A DNA stretch of 64,000 bases from Galerina marginata (GCA_023014335.1 JAECYW010000004.1:2790001-2854000); one strand, 5' to 3'; positions 25,020-37,623 are shown, counted from the stretch's first letter. Notes: a model not told the origin generated them from the sequence alone. Made by a program: numbers and translations.

Positions 25020-26258
25020 ATGTCCATGGGCCAAGCATCTTCTCGTTCACCGTCACCTGCCAGTGTTTCTTCAGGATCTGAAGTCGATGAAAGCTATTTT
25101 ATTCCTCTGCAGGACATCAAGACGATCGCCCAATTCTACGAGACTGCAGTGTTGAAGCCCGCAGCTCCAGGCAAGGCTCGATTCCAACCGAATTATGAGT
25201 TCCTCGACCGTGTATCTCTCTTGTGCGTTATGCTTGATCGCAGGGGCTATTCAGGCTGGGCTAATTCCACGATCGTCCTTCCTTTCGACGCGTTAGTCAA
25301 GGCGATATCACAAAGTTGGACATTGACTCAATAGTCAATGCGGCTAATCGTAGTTTGCTCGGTTCGTTCACTGTATCTCTTCTCAATCGGGTCTAACGAC
25401 TTCTTTCAGGTGGCGGCGGAGGTATGCAGGCTCCAATTTGCGACGTTCTATGAGATGGAGATCATCACACTTTGGCCACTCTTATAGTCGATGGCGCTAT
25501 CCATGCCGCTGCTGGCCCAAAACTTCTGGACGAATGTGCGCTATGCGGCAATTGCGCAATTTCATATATCTTATCGAATCTCTTCCATAGGCCGTGGTCT
25601 GAACGGATGCTTGACTGGACAATCAAAGATCACGCGAGGCTACAGACTACCCGCGTCAGTATCCAGTTTGCCGTCACGATGTCCTACCTTCCGTTAACAG
25701 TGCATTAGACGACACATCATCCATACAGTTGGACCGATCTACTCGTCAAAGGAAAAGGAAGAGAAGGCAGAGCAGCTGGAATCGTCCTATAGAACGAGTT
25801 TGGAACTGGCCGTCGAAAATGCGTTGAGACATGTGGCAAGTACTCATATGCTTAATTGCCGAATTCGTGTTGAACCCTTCCCTGCTAGGCATTTCCGTCC
25901 ATCTCCACTGGCATCTACTCGTACCCAATTGTGGATGCAACACGCATTGCTTTGAACACCGCAAGAACCTTCCTCGAATCGGAAGCGGGAAGTAAGGTGA
26001 GGACAGATATTGATAAGTCAGATATGAACATAACATGATGTCTGATTTATTTCTCAGCTTGAAAGGGTGATCTTTGTGGTTTGGAGCAACAAGGATAAAG
26101 AGGTTTATGAGTGAGTTTACGTCCCATCTCCACGATTGCAATTATTACCAACACGCTTTAACGTTTGCCATAGATCACTCATCCCCGAGTATTTCCCCCC
26201 AGCCGATAAACCGCAAGAACCGGAACCACATTCGGACACCGTCGAACCCTCCTCATAG
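25020..26258 (+). CDS. Macro-domain ADP-ribose-binding protein
   Basis: The gene encodes a single macro domain, which binds or hydrolyses ADP-ribose derivatives (mono-ADP-ribosyl marks, ADP-ribose 1''-phosphate or O-acetyl-ADP-ribose). The ligand-site motifs are present after splicing: DSIVNAANRSLL followed by GGGGVDGAIHAAAGP (introns near 25352-25410 and 25422-25487), then TGQSKITRGYRLPA, HIIHTVGPIY and the phosphate-binding loop STGIYSYP (near 25890). The protein ends with a polar tail, stop at 26256-26258. This layout matches small hydrolase-type macro proteins (MacroD-like). The N-terminus reads MSMGQASSRSPSP, so a start at the second Met would expose a myristoylation-like sequence. The exact substrate is not known. 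Confidence 0.9.
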
Positions 26259-26811
26259 GTTCTCAAGGCAAGCATCGCTATAAAGGGGCTTACCTCCAAC
26301 ATGAACATTGCAACATTTCCGAGTTCTGGAGGTTTGGTCACAAGCCATATTTTTAGTTTGTCCTCGTTCTTCTGCACACTTTTAATGTAATATTTCTTTC
26401 TTATTCAGAACAACGACCTCCTACTGCTTTGCTTGCGTGATTGTTTGCTGTCCCTATTCTCTTCTCTGTTAATATGAGCACTCATCTCACGAATGTCCGA
26501 TACTGGCATCGGATAACCGGCATCAAGAAGCGGATTCCTCTCGAGTCTCCACCTCTCGAAGCCTTCTGTCCCCAGCCTCCCTCTGTCCCCAACATCCTTC
26601 GGCCCGCTTCTTCGCTTCTCCAGAAGCCTTTCATAGATTTTTTAGATTTTTCGTACTCGTGACCTAGATGGCTGCTGTTTAGCGCAGCAGCACTTGTCCG
26701 CGAATTTGCCGTGCTTGCATTTCCGAGTTACCAGTCGACACATAAGAGGGATGCTGGTTTTCACGATTTCGTCACTCTCATACCCCTTCAGTTCCCCAGA
26801 CACGTTTCAAG
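26259..26811. other. Intergenic region, no gene seen
   Basis: This lies between the macro-domain stop and the transporter start. A 73-codon frame at 26441 has no recognisable family features and an ordinary composition, so it is not annotated. Confidence 0.5.
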
Positions 26812-29291
26812 ATGGGACTGTTCATGAACATTTTCACAGCCCTTTTTTCCTCCATCGGTATGTTTTCCTTCAACAATTCCGTGGAACTATGCTAATCTTG
26901 TTGGCCTGTAGGCGCGTTTCTTTTTGGGCATGTTTATTTACTGGACACGATAAATGACACTAATCTTCACCTTGTATTTTCCCTTTCAGATATGACAGGT
27001 AGGTATTTGCAACGTTTTGCTATGCGCAACACCCTTACATAGAAGCCTTAGTGGTATTATTTCGTCGGTCTTGACTATGTCACATTATATTACACGTTTT
27101 GGTGAAGATCCAAACATCAAAGGCGCAATAGTGTCCACCTTTAATGGTTCGTTGATACTTGATAACTACGATTTTATTCACTTATCTTGACCATGAACGT
27201 AGGGGGTTGTTTCTTCGGCGCTGCTGGTGCCGGATGGTGTGTCTTTGTAATCATATACAAAGTTGAATAAGGAACCAACACACGTCCCAGGGCCAACGAT
27301 AGGTTTGGACGAAAACGCACCATTCAGGTATGAGTTGCTTATGCTTCAGAAATATAGTATCTCATCCGTGGAAAGATAGGCTGCATTTTAGCGCTTTGGG
27401 GTTGCGCTATGCAAGCTGGTGCTGGTAACGTTGCCACCATGATTGTCGGGCGCATTGTGGCCGGTCTTGCTATTGGGTAACAAAATGGTTCCTCTTCATC
27501 TGGCCATGTGCGACCTGACTCTGTGTTAGTGTTCTCTCGATGACCGTGCCTCTTTACAATGTGATTCCGCCTTTCTCTTGCGTTCAGTGTTCTATCGTCT
27601 AATTTTATAAATATCCAGACAGAGATTGCCCCTCCCAAGATCCGTGGTTTTCTGGTCGGGCTAAATCAACAAATGATAGGTGTCGGTTTTATTGTGGCCA
27701 ACTGGGTACAAGAAACCCAATATTTTCTCCTGTGTGTCGCTCAATACTTTGCAGGTTGGTTATGGTTCGCAATTCATCAAGTCAGATGCATCTTGGAGAT
27801 TGCCACTTGGACTCCAGGTAAAGGAAGTCAGCCATAATTTCATTAACTCCTGACATTTCTCTTGATAAAGATGCTTCCAGCGGGTTTGCTGCTTATCGGA
27901 ATACAATTCTTGCCATACAGTCCCGTAAATGCTCCCCACCCCTCAAGTTGCCTCGGATCTCATTTTTCAATAGCGCTGGCTTTTGGAAGTCGGAAGGGAT
28001 GAAGAAGCTCGTGAAGTTGTGCTTAAACTTCACGGAAACGACAAGGTCTCAGCCGACAAGGAGTATGCACAAATGTATGTTTCGATCAAAGCTGAAGTTA
28101 AAAGCGGGAGATTAAGTGACCTTTGGTCGACGCGAGCCATGAGATATCGTACACTCGTTGCCATTGGCGTCCAAGTATTCTGTCAGTTCACTGGAATCAA
28201 CGGTGCGCACTGTCCATTCTCTACCCGCTTAAGCTTTATACTGACCCGCCCACAACCAAGTCATCAACTATTATGGTCCACAGATGTACGAGAGTCTTGG
28301 AGTACAAGGAGGAAAGGCTCTCCTTGTCCAAGGGTTGGTGGTCGTTGCACCATCTCAGGTTGTTATTGTCTAACTCTGAAGGAATCATATGTCAGGATCT
28401 ATGGTGCAATCGGCCCTGTTGCTAACCTTTTGTGGGTCAATTTCTGTTAACCACTTTCTGGTCTGACATCATCACGAAGCTTCATCATCTTCGTACTTGA
28501 CCGAGTGGGACGGAAAAAGCCACTCATGTTCGGTGCCTCGACTTTGGTTGCCACCTTCTCAATCTTGTGCGCAATACTGGCTACAAATCCCCTTGGTTCC
28601 CCAGACTCCAATGCGACGGCTCAGAGGTAATTAGTTGTCTTGAAATCGATCGACAATCCTAGCCTAACATCAACAACAGAGCCGGTATTGCGATGATTTT
28701 TTTGACGAGCATATTCTTCTCGGTAAGCTTCGGGCCAGTCAGCTGGGTGTTAGCATCTGAGGTTTGATACATTTTACCACTTTCAATGCGGTTTTTATGC
28801 AACTAATTATATATAGGTCTTCCCAACGAATACTCGAGCAATCGGTACAAGCGTGGCGACTTGTTCCAATTGGGTATGTGTTGTGTCTTAATCCAGAAGG
28901 AACGGCCCACATAATTGTATTTGACAGGCCTTCAATACACTTCTCTCACAGGTGATACCGTTGCAAACACCTCTTCGTCTCATGGCTCACAATATCTTCC
29001 AAGGTGGCACCTCTTGGGCTGGCCCGAGTTGGCTGGAAATTCTATCTGTTATTCGTGTGCCTCAACCTTGCGGACTTTGTTGCAATTACGGTCTTCTTCC
29101 CAGAAACGAAAGGCAAGCCAGCTTTTTTTGACGATGCCCGACAGCCAATAGCTGATCGTTAACTTACAGGGAAAACACTCGAGGAGATGAATATAGTCTT
29201 TGGAGATGCAGTTCAACCTTCCGGCGGAGACAAAGAAATCCCATATTCTAAGCATTCAGACGAAGAAAAAAGCATCGACGCCAGAGCGTAA
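26812..29291 (+). CDS. MFS hexose-type sugar transporter
   Basis: A twelve-span sugar:proton symporter of the plasma membrane. Family signatures appear after splicing: FGYDSGIIS in span 1, NDRFGRKRTIQ between spans 2 and 3, GRIVAGLAIG, TEIAPPKIRG, the SPRWL block in the central loop, QQMIGVG, FCQFTGIN followed by a spliced INYY-type segment, DRVGRKK, and FFPETKGKTLEEM near the end. More than a dozen short introns are needed. One (within about 26936-26990) uses a GC-AG border to restore GYD. Near 28990-29040 a 52-nt intron with donor GTCTCA gives the family-like GWKFYLLF segment. The stop is at 29289-29291. It resembles fungal monosaccharide transporters, but specificity (glucose, xylose, other) cannot be read. 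Confidence 0.9.
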
Positions 29292-29539
29292 ATATAAAGC
29301 TGGGGTTGTACGCTACATTAAGCACTCCGGGATCTTCGGACCGATATCTTTATATATTGCACTCGCCTCCCTCCTTTTCCTAATTTTAATTCCATTTTAT
29401 CTGGACCGCGTGCACCGTAATCGTGTCTCGAGGACAGTGATTGAAAGCCTCTGCGTGCATAATCCTTACTCTCAACACCACAGTTCATCAGGGACGTGCT
29501 CGTGACTGCTGACGTTCCGATTCCCGAATCAAATTAGCG

Positions 29540-32500
29540 ATGCGGGGTGGTGATATTGTAGATTCATCCGAACGCGAGGCAGAGGTATGTTGGTTTGGTT
29601 GTTTCTGATCCCAATGCTGTTGCAAACCCAGTGATCAGGCGGCGTCTTCCAAGGCATCCAGAGCAGAGTTTGCAAAGAACTACGATCAGGCATTTGGGCT
29701 CTACATCAAAGCGGCAGAATCCTTTCTCCATCTCAGCCGATCGAGCACTGCAGATGATACAAGTAAACAAAGATGGAAGGCCAATGCCGCAAAGGCTCTA
29801 GAAAGAGCTGAAAAAATCAAGAGGTTCATCGAAAGACCTAGAGCCAGCATAACTTCACCATCTAGCCCTACCCCAAACTCGACAAAGGAGCTGCGTCTGA
29901 CCCCTGTCGGAATCAACCATTTTTCTCCTCGTACGTCTGCAATTCGATGTTCCGTTCGGGATTCTGAGTTATCGCAGAGGAACAGTTCTATGTCATCAAG
30001 AAAGGGGGGACAGTCAACGGCTTGTTTTTCCCTCTGTGGGATGACCCATTTCCCATGAAAGGTTCCACTTCCATTACCTATTCGTCAGTGTCATATTTCC
30101 AAAGAAGTTCGCTTGCTTATTTTTGTCAATCCAGGGATCCAGACGGTCAACCTAAACTCTCACCAGAACAGCAGAAAGTGTCCCCTATTTGGCGTCGACC
30201 AAGGTGAGCTCAGGAATAACACACTTTCAGGAATTGATCACACTACGCTATTGTCACTCAGGCTGGGCCCTACAGTTCTCGGACCTGTTCAACCCCGTCG
30301 AAGCATCTTGCCGCAAGAAATTTTACAATACATTGTCACTGATTGTTCTGTCTGTGCTTCAATATCTGTCTGTCTTGAACACAGTCGTAGATTCGGTCCA
30401 ACTGTAGGTCACACTACCCATGGTCGATTTGTATAAATTATTTATTTTCTCTAGCTGGAATCCTTGATACGCGATTCATCCGGTTCTACAGCACAGTCGA
30501 CAGGAAAGGTGGCAAACGGTCGGCACGATGTACGAGTTCTCTTTAACGGTGCATGGCGTCGTGTACGTGATTTCTTTGATCCTACCGCAGGGAGCCGGGT
30601 GGTTTTGTTTACCGTATATTTCCAGATAGGTACATGAAATTTGTATCCCAAGCAATCGTTGCTCAGTTTGGCTTGTGCAGCTATTGATGACCAACTCCCT
30701 TTCCACCCAACGCAAGGCACATTAATGTGCATGTCCGTCCTACCACTGCCATCCCCGTCAATCTTTCAAGATACGAGTCTATCTGAGGAAACGCTGTGGC
30801 CAAGCCTCCTGGAAAAGGCTGTGAGCTAACTAACATGTATTCCACATCTTGACGCTGACTTAGGTCTAGTATATGAAGTTGATGGGTGGATATGATTTCC
30901 CCGGATCGTTCGTTATTCTTTTTCATCTGAAGATATTCACTGACAATGATCCCCGGCCATTGGCAGGAACTCGAGCATTGATCTACAGTGCGCAATCACC
31001 TTTTGGGCTTGCCATAACATCTGACACTTACCAGTACTCTCGCTGGTTGGATCCCAGAGCACGTTGAAATCAAAAGGCGCGTGCCCTTTGTATCGGAATT
31101 TCAGATGCTAACTGCCATCTAGATCGACATTCGAAAGGGAGAAGACCTGGCAAAGAATAGAAAGGGGTTTCTCAACTGGTAACGATCATGTTTTTCTTCT
31201 TTGATTTGATTTTATATTTGTCAGGCCAATGTGTTGTAACTCTTGGAACTGGGCCAACTTCTTATGTTCGCTGGCGGGATGTCCCGCTCTTGCCTTCACA
31301 TAGCTATGCCGTCATAGGTGGTTTCCCTACAAATCGCCTCCACGCATTACTGATATCATTTTTAGATGCATACGAAAGAGAAGATGGTCAATACTTTACT
31401 GTTTTGGACTCATGGGTCCGCGCAGATGGGTCGAAGGATGAACCCTCGAGTGAGTCAGCCTCGGCTCGTCCCCGTCGTCCACTTTCTCACCTCAAATAGA
31501 GGTCCTACAGATACCATGGTCTGAGGTTATGAATGTATTTGAAGGGGTTTATTTAAGCTGGGATCCCAATCTATGGCAGAATAAACTAACTTTTCATGGG
31601 TGGGTTCATGAACTTCATTATTTTCCATGCTTCATGCTGAGTCCAACAGAATGTGGAAGCGAAACACCGGGGATGAGGATGGTATCGCCTTGTTTCTTTC
31701 TCCCCTAGTGGCAATGATTCTCATGAACTTCAGGATCAAGACAAGCACAGATCGAATTTATCTGTGACAGCATATTGGATGAAGAGATCTTGGTCCTCCT
31801 AACGAGCCATGTGGTCGATACCCGTCGAACCTCTGACTTCATCGCCTTGCGGGTTGATATGGAAGATGACCTCACAAATGGCATGGATATTGCCAAAAAT
31901 CAACAAATTCTCTCTGCAAGGGTTGGTTCTGAACATTTAAAAAATATCCCTTATTTTACTGAATTATACCAGGGCACTTACACAAACAGCACACATATAC
32001 TGGTAACTCTACACCCTTGAAGCAGTTTTGATACTAGGCTCATGACATCCGAAGTCTAGGAACCGTGTACCCAAGTCTCAGCGTACCGGTATTCTCTCTA
32101 TCACGGCATCCTATGACGGTGATGCTCGCGAAGTCGGGTTCACTCTTACTGCATATTCCAAAGCCACGACGAAGATTTCATTGGTTGAAAATAAATCAAC
32201 ACCACCTTTTACTCGCAAGGTATTCCTACTGAACCTAAAATGAGACGCAGATTGACGGTAATAAAGGTAGAAGGGTCCTTCACTGCTAAAACCGCCGGGG
32301 GAAACTGCACATATCCAAGCTTCATGGTTAATCCCCAATATCGATTGGTCGTCCATCCAGTAAAATCGCAGGAAGGCGCATCGACTGGAGTAACTAGCAA
32401 AGGAAGGCTGACTGTGGCTCTCCAAACAAGTAAAGATATGCCAGTCAATGTGGCGATGGTATGGTCGCAAAGCCAACGAGTGTCGGAGTGCGTCTGCTAC

Positions 32501-33306
32501 ACTTGATCAGGATCCAAACCGCTGACCTATTCCTATTCTTAGCCTGTCCACGAAGGATCTGGTAGCTTCATCTGGTGCTTATAGCTATGGCTTAGCGCAA
32601 TTGACCAAGGCAATACCTCGTAAGTCCCGATTTGCTTGAAAAACAGTTATCTGAATGGCCCTCCGTAGCCGGAGAATACACCATCGTCGCTTCCGCATTT
32701 GAACCACGCCACATGGGTCCATTTTCATTGAAAGTCGAATCTTTTTACCCATTTGATTTGGAGTCAATTCCTCAAGAAGGGGCAGGAATGTACAGCAAAG
32801 TTGTACGTGGGCTGTGGTATGTAAATATTCTCGACGTAGAAGCTTGGGGATATTCATAACCCAGCAATCCAGGGATGGACAAACTGCTGCTGGAGCTCCT
32901 TCTTTCGATAAGTACCCAAAGAATCCCATATTTGAACTGGTTATTCCCTCAGTCACCCGACTGATGTGAGTCAAGCGATCTATCTATTAACGTGTCATTG
33001 ATTATACAAATCAGGATTCGCCTACAGCTTCTCCAGCCCTCGACGGCCATTGCGCTGAATGTCACAGTATACCCCAACTTTCAGAACGATATCGAGTTGT
33101 CCTTACGACAAAGCCATGTTGCGACGTCCGGAGCATATGAAGATACCATTGCCGGTGTGGCAACACCACAGGCGACACTTGGGGCGGGCAAATATTACGT
33201 CATTCCATCGACCTATAACCCAGGGACGGAGACTGGGTTCCGAATGCTGATTTATTCCAGCGTTTCTGGGATCACGGTGACGCAGAAGAACTTGTATTCG
33301 ACATGA
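29540..33306 (+). CDS. palB: PalB/Rim13-type calpain-like cysteine protease
   Basis: The protein resembles the calpain-like protease of the fungal ambient-pH pathway, which processes PacC/Rim101 on endosomal ESCRT-III. It starts with an N-terminal MIT-like three-helix domain (29640-29870; FAKNYDQAFGLYIKAAESF), which in the family binds ESCRT-III. The protease domain follows. Its catalytic Cys lies in TDCSVCASISVCLEHSRRFG (near 30340-30400). The block GWIPEHVEI comes next, then the likely catalytic His in PSHSYAVI (near 31300). The position of the calpain Asn-Pro-Trp reads LDSWV. Two C-terminal beta-rich C2L-type domains end at 33306. Many short introns are needed, one apparently with a GC donor near 31075. 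The last bases are only 47 bp from the stop of the convergent Rit1 gene. Confidence 0.85.
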
Positions 33307-33353
33307 GCTTTCACAATAATGGGTTCATCAGGCTTGATATACAGCTCCGCAGA

Positions 33354-35093
33354 TTAGGATGGCTTCGAGCCGCGGAAGGAGGGAGATGTCAAGAGAAATT
33401 CATTGACACGCTTTAAGGTCGTCCGAGAAGGATTGGCCTGCGGCCGGCTCGCTATTATCCATTCAAGCCGAGTGCGGATCGAATTTTTATCAATAGCTAG
33501 CATTTAGTCAGAGGATACTTGAACAGTGATAACTTGCTATAACTTACATTCTGTGCTAATACTATCCTGGGAGTCATCGGATTGGCTCAGGGGACCCAGT
33601 TTTCCATCATCTGTAAAAAAAAGTTGGAGTGCAGCAAGGACGATGCCCACGCTATGATCTTTTCCAGACTCGCAAGCAACACACACATCCCTTCCTTGTG
33701 TCAAATTCCGGCGAATGAATACCACAGACTTCGGCAGGGTTGATAGTAGGAAGCCATGTTGACCTTTTTTACCCGAAACCACAGATAGATAGAGTTTTGA
33801 AACAGTTGAAGGTAACGCTTCTTCGTCAGTCTGAGGAGTCAGAAGTATGTAGGCTAGTTCCCCTTCCTTTGTTTCATCAGGTAGATCTGCAATAGTACAA
33901 AGCAAGAGACGTCCCCCAACTTTGATTACAGGTGTCGGTGGGTTTGTGGAGCGGATGATATCAGGTATCTGGTTCCTGAGAGAGACGATCCGGGAAACAA
34001 GCCCTAAGAGCTGTGTACGGTCGATCTCCAGAAGTTGGTCGCGATGTGTCCAAAACATTTCCGGAGTCAAACCCTAGAAAACCATCAGAAAATGGATAGA
34101 ATTTCAAAAACAAATACCATACCATGCCCCATAGCTCATGATCGTCTCCGGACCCTTGAATATAAGAAAAGCCACTGGAGCGTCTCTCTACTCCTTGTTC
34201 AATTTGTTTCGATGCAGATACGCAGATGATCGGAAAAAAGGCTTGACGGCCGCTCTGGCTAATAGGTATCGTAGGGAATGTGGTATTCGTAGGTGTGATC
34301 CAGAGTGGTCGAAGTGGAGATGAGAGGATAGGAAGCGAAAAAGAGGAAGCCTAACAAGAAGTCAGAACCTAAGTGAATAGATTCATGAACGCCTCACTGC
34401 CAGTGATTCCGCCCATCCGTCAAGACGTTGCTCGATTTGGCTATGTTCCTGCATGCTAACAGCTGAAGGTGGGGTGTAAAGAGCGGTATTCCACGTAATC
34501 CGCCCTTCTTTTTCGATGATGCTTGAGTGACGAATAAGGATGGCGCGATTAATGACTGCACACCATATCGGAACTGTCTTCGACAGTGCGTCTGGAATTC
34601 TCTTCCCTGAGCGTGTAGAGTCGACGAGGATCATACTAAACATGGTCGTTGGTTAATGGGATAAGGGTCGAGAATGGAAAAATGTCTCGCCTACGATGCT
34701 CAGCAATGAGGGGAAGTAAATGGAGGTTAGAGCGACGTAAGTTGAAACTCCAGTTGTTGAAGTGGCCGTCAGTGGATTTAAAGTAAGCCGGAGTGTCAGT
34801 GGCCTGCAAGAGATAGAGTTGATGTCGACCGGAAGGTTAACTCGCATTTGCACTCACAATTTCTGGGTCCGTATACCACGATCCACATCGCAAATTTGCT
34901 GTGACAACCCCAGTCAACACTAGATCTTCCGTGAGGCAAATATTCACGGACGCAAAAGCGGCGTATTGGGATAAGCCTTGTGTACTTGATTCACAAAAGC
35001 TACATCTTCCTGGATGGAATGGAGGCGGTTGAAAATATCCAAAGTCTCCTTTCGAAGATACGACAACGCGTTTTCTTTCTGGGAATTATCCAT
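33354..35093 (-). CDS. RIT1: tRNA A64-2'-O-ribosylphosphate transferase (Rit1)
   Basis: Rit1 adds a 2'-O-ribosyl phosphate to A64 of initiator methionine tRNA, which keeps that tRNA out of elongation. From the ATG at 35093 (MDNSQKENALSYLRKE) the protein shows the family blocks NLRCGSWY, DSTRSGKRIPDALSKTVPIW, SGDDHELWGMGLTPEMFW and the C-terminal phosphatase-like pocket CESGKDHSVG. The last exon (33354-33482) is reached through a GTAAGT donor near 33540. It adds a conserved end (IRTRLEWIIASRPQANPSR). Introns are short. It is convergent with the PalB gene and divergent from the ankyrin-like gene, whose start is 256 bp away. Confidence 0.92.
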
Positions 35094-35349
35094 GTCGCTT
35101 GAAAATACCGACTGGGGATTGGTATGTGGAATCCGAGTACAGGCCACTAGCTGTTGTTTAATAACATCAGCTCAAGTTTCAATCATTTTTAACGCGATGA
35201 CTCGACGTTACTTTGCCAATGGTGTCCCCGAGGTATCCCTGGTATAACTGGAAGGTTGAAGATGACGGCAGTGGAAGACCAACTGAATTAGGTAATTGAT
35301 CCAATAGTCATCGATCATCTCTTAAACTTTCTTCTTCTTTTCTGAGTTC

Positions 35350-36334
35350 ATGACTTCGCGGTCAACTGGGTTATACAGTTTACCTGTAGAGGTATGTGTT
35401 ACCGGTTCATCTCGCTGATTCAAGCAGGTTAAAAACAAGTCTGCAGCTGCTCCATGAATTGGAACTGTTCGCGTTATCTGAATCTCTACCACTTGTGTCC
35501 GTTCACTTCAACGACGTATACAAGAATGCGCTGCCATTCTTTCATGCCAAATATATCTTGGGTCGTGTACTAGAAAGTGCAGAACCTGTTCTTTCAGATG
35601 TCTACACCAAAGCGCTTCGGTATCCTATCTGCGATCTGGCGGTGCTTCAAGCCATCCACGACCTTGTAAAGGACTTCCAATGGAGCAACTCCCTGGTGCA
35701 ACTTCCTCGAAGGCTTTTCCGATCTCTTAGTCCACCAGCGTCAGGATGGACCGACGAAACTCATCCACTTCCTCTACTTCGATATCTATATCATACGCCA
35801 GACATACCAACAGTCAACACCAATGCCAATGAAGGCTACGCTCTGACAAGAGCCGTTCATGCAAAATTTCTGCCCCTCGTTCAATTTCTTCTCGAGCACG
35901 ACGCTTCTCCGAAGTGTCATGATGGACTCGCTGTCAAGGTTGCCATACGCCAAAAAAACCTCGAAATGGTCAAGACCCTCATAGAAAGACAAGGTATTAA
36001 GCCTAGAAACGGCAAGAAACGCAAGGTTGGAGATAGATTGGATTTGAATTCCGATATGTTGAAAATCGCCGTCCTCTCAAACGCCAAGGATGTGGTGAAA
36101 TATCTCTACAGGGAGAAAAATGTTATACCCGATGTGCAAACGCTGAAGAAAATGGGCTCTATGTCGTAAGTACGATTCCACTAGTAACTTTCTTATAATA
36201 AGTTATATCTTACACTTTCGTCGAAGTTAAATTGGCGTGAATCTTTCAGGCGCTTTTTCTGCCGTCCTAAGAAAGAGTTTCTGACTTTCATCTATTTCAC
36301 GTACTTTTTCAAAACAGGGTTTCTTGAAGAGTGA
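35350..36334 (+). CDS. Small ankyrin-repeat-like protein
   Basis: A three-exon model fits: 35350-35391, 35447-36165 and 36250-36334. The first intron (GTATGT...CTGCAG, 55 nt) joins LYSLPVE to LLHELELFALSE in phase. The second has a perfect GTAAGT donor. The product is about 281 residues. An N-terminal helical part is followed by ankyrin-like helical pairs (GYALTRAVHAKFLPLVQFLLEHDA, then LAVKVAIRQKNLEMVKTLIER and LKIAVLSNAKDVVKYLY). If the second intron is retained, the protein stops four codons later, at GSMS. No enzymatic domain is visible. Ankyrin repeats imply protein binding, and the partner is unknown. Confidence 0.75.
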
Positions 36335-36695
36335 GCCACCAGCCTTTCGTATTTGTATTGGTCCATGTCTAAACGTTTCCTAGGGCCCGATTTCTGCATC
36401 GCTCAACATTCTAACGGATCCTTGCCTTGTACAGCAGGCTATCTCGGGTCCCTTCGACCTTATTGTAACTGTGGTGCAGTTCCGCAATACCCAATGACGA
36501 GGATCAGTCTTATGAAAGAGCCGACATAGTGAGATGCTACCTAGTTCTATGGTTTCCGTCCCGTATTACAACAGATATTGGGACACCGAAATTGATATAG
36601 GTAAAATAAAACAACAAAGAAGAGGATGCCAGAAAATAATGAAGATGCTCGTACACAGTCATAACAGGCGCTAAACCAGAATATAGATGAGAGTA
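36335..36695. other. Intergenic region, no gene seen
   Basis: This lies between two convergent genes (ankyrin-like and eIF1A). It probably contains both 3' UTRs. Confidence 0.5.
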
Positions 36696-37360
36696 TTAGA
36701 TATCATCAATATCAACCTCTCCTTCATCTCCGAATTCGAACGTGCATTCCCCGTCTTCTTCACCAAAGGTATCCGTCTCGTTAATTTTGGCATTTTCGGG
36801 AAGCTCGCCATAAGCTTTCACTGAAAACAAAACCCATCAGCGTTATGTTGACAAATGATGTATATCCGGAAGAGTCATACAGTTACGAGCTTCATCTGCG
36901 GTGTACTTGACAATGACATCGGCCTTGTCATCTTGGAAATCTCGTAGAGAGAGCAGCACGATGTCGCCCTGGTTGATCCACACCTACAGAATGCACCCTA
37001 GAATTAGTCTCGCCTACACAGTCTTCATGCCAGAAAGCGCACCTTTTTCCGCATCTTCCCTCGAATGTGTGCTAACCGCTTCTCTCCATCGAAGCATTGG
37101 GCTTCGAGACGTCCATTGCCGAGCATTTTGATTACTTGAGCGTATTCTTGACCATCTTCGCGGAATACAAGTTCACGCTTGTCGTCGTCGTTCTCGTTCT
37201 TTCCACGTCTCCTGTTTTTGCCACCCTGTTCGAGGGGGAAAAATAGGTTAATTACGCTCCATCTTCCGGAAGTTACAGGTTCGTACCTTTCCTTTATTCT
37301 GCATCGATTTTGTGAGTTCATGCTTTAATAAAGATTTATTGGAGTCCCAACCTTAGGCAT
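36696..37360 (-). CDS. TIF11: Translation initiation factor eIF1A
   Basis: eIF1A promotes scanning and start-codon selection on the 40S subunit. The protein begins [20 protein letters not shown], the classic basic tail. It has the OB-fold core ([44 protein letters not shown]) and ends in an acidic tail (EVDIDDI). Splicing is unusual at the start: exon 1 carries only ATG CCT AAG, and exon 2 is a 12-nt micro-exon (37287-37298) encoding NKGK. Two further introns follow within the core. It is divergent from the hydrolase gene with 263 bp between the start codons. Confidence 0.95.
37287..37298 (-). other. TIF11: 12-nt micro-exon in the eIF1A gene
   Basis: The sequence AATAAAGGAAAG is bounded by ATGCAG on one side and GTACGA on the other. 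It encodes NKGK, which the family has at this place. Skipping it would keep the frame but remove four basic-tail residues. Confidence 0.75.
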
Positions 37361-37623
37361 CTTTAGACTAGTTGATTTGAGGCCTCTCTAGCTTGCGATT
37401 CGAGCCTTAGAGACTACTCGAGGTTTAAGGATGGTCGAGACACCTGCGAGTGAGATGGAGAGAGGTAAGAGAAAGTGGATCGATGGACGTTATCAAATCT
37501 TAATTGGTCTGTCTTGTTGACTCGAGTGGTCGCTGACAAATCCCGACGCGCTTCCTTTTTGGGTTTGTGGCCGGCAAGTCCGCAAGCTTTCAATATATTT
37601 CAAGCGGTCACAGTGTCGTTAGA

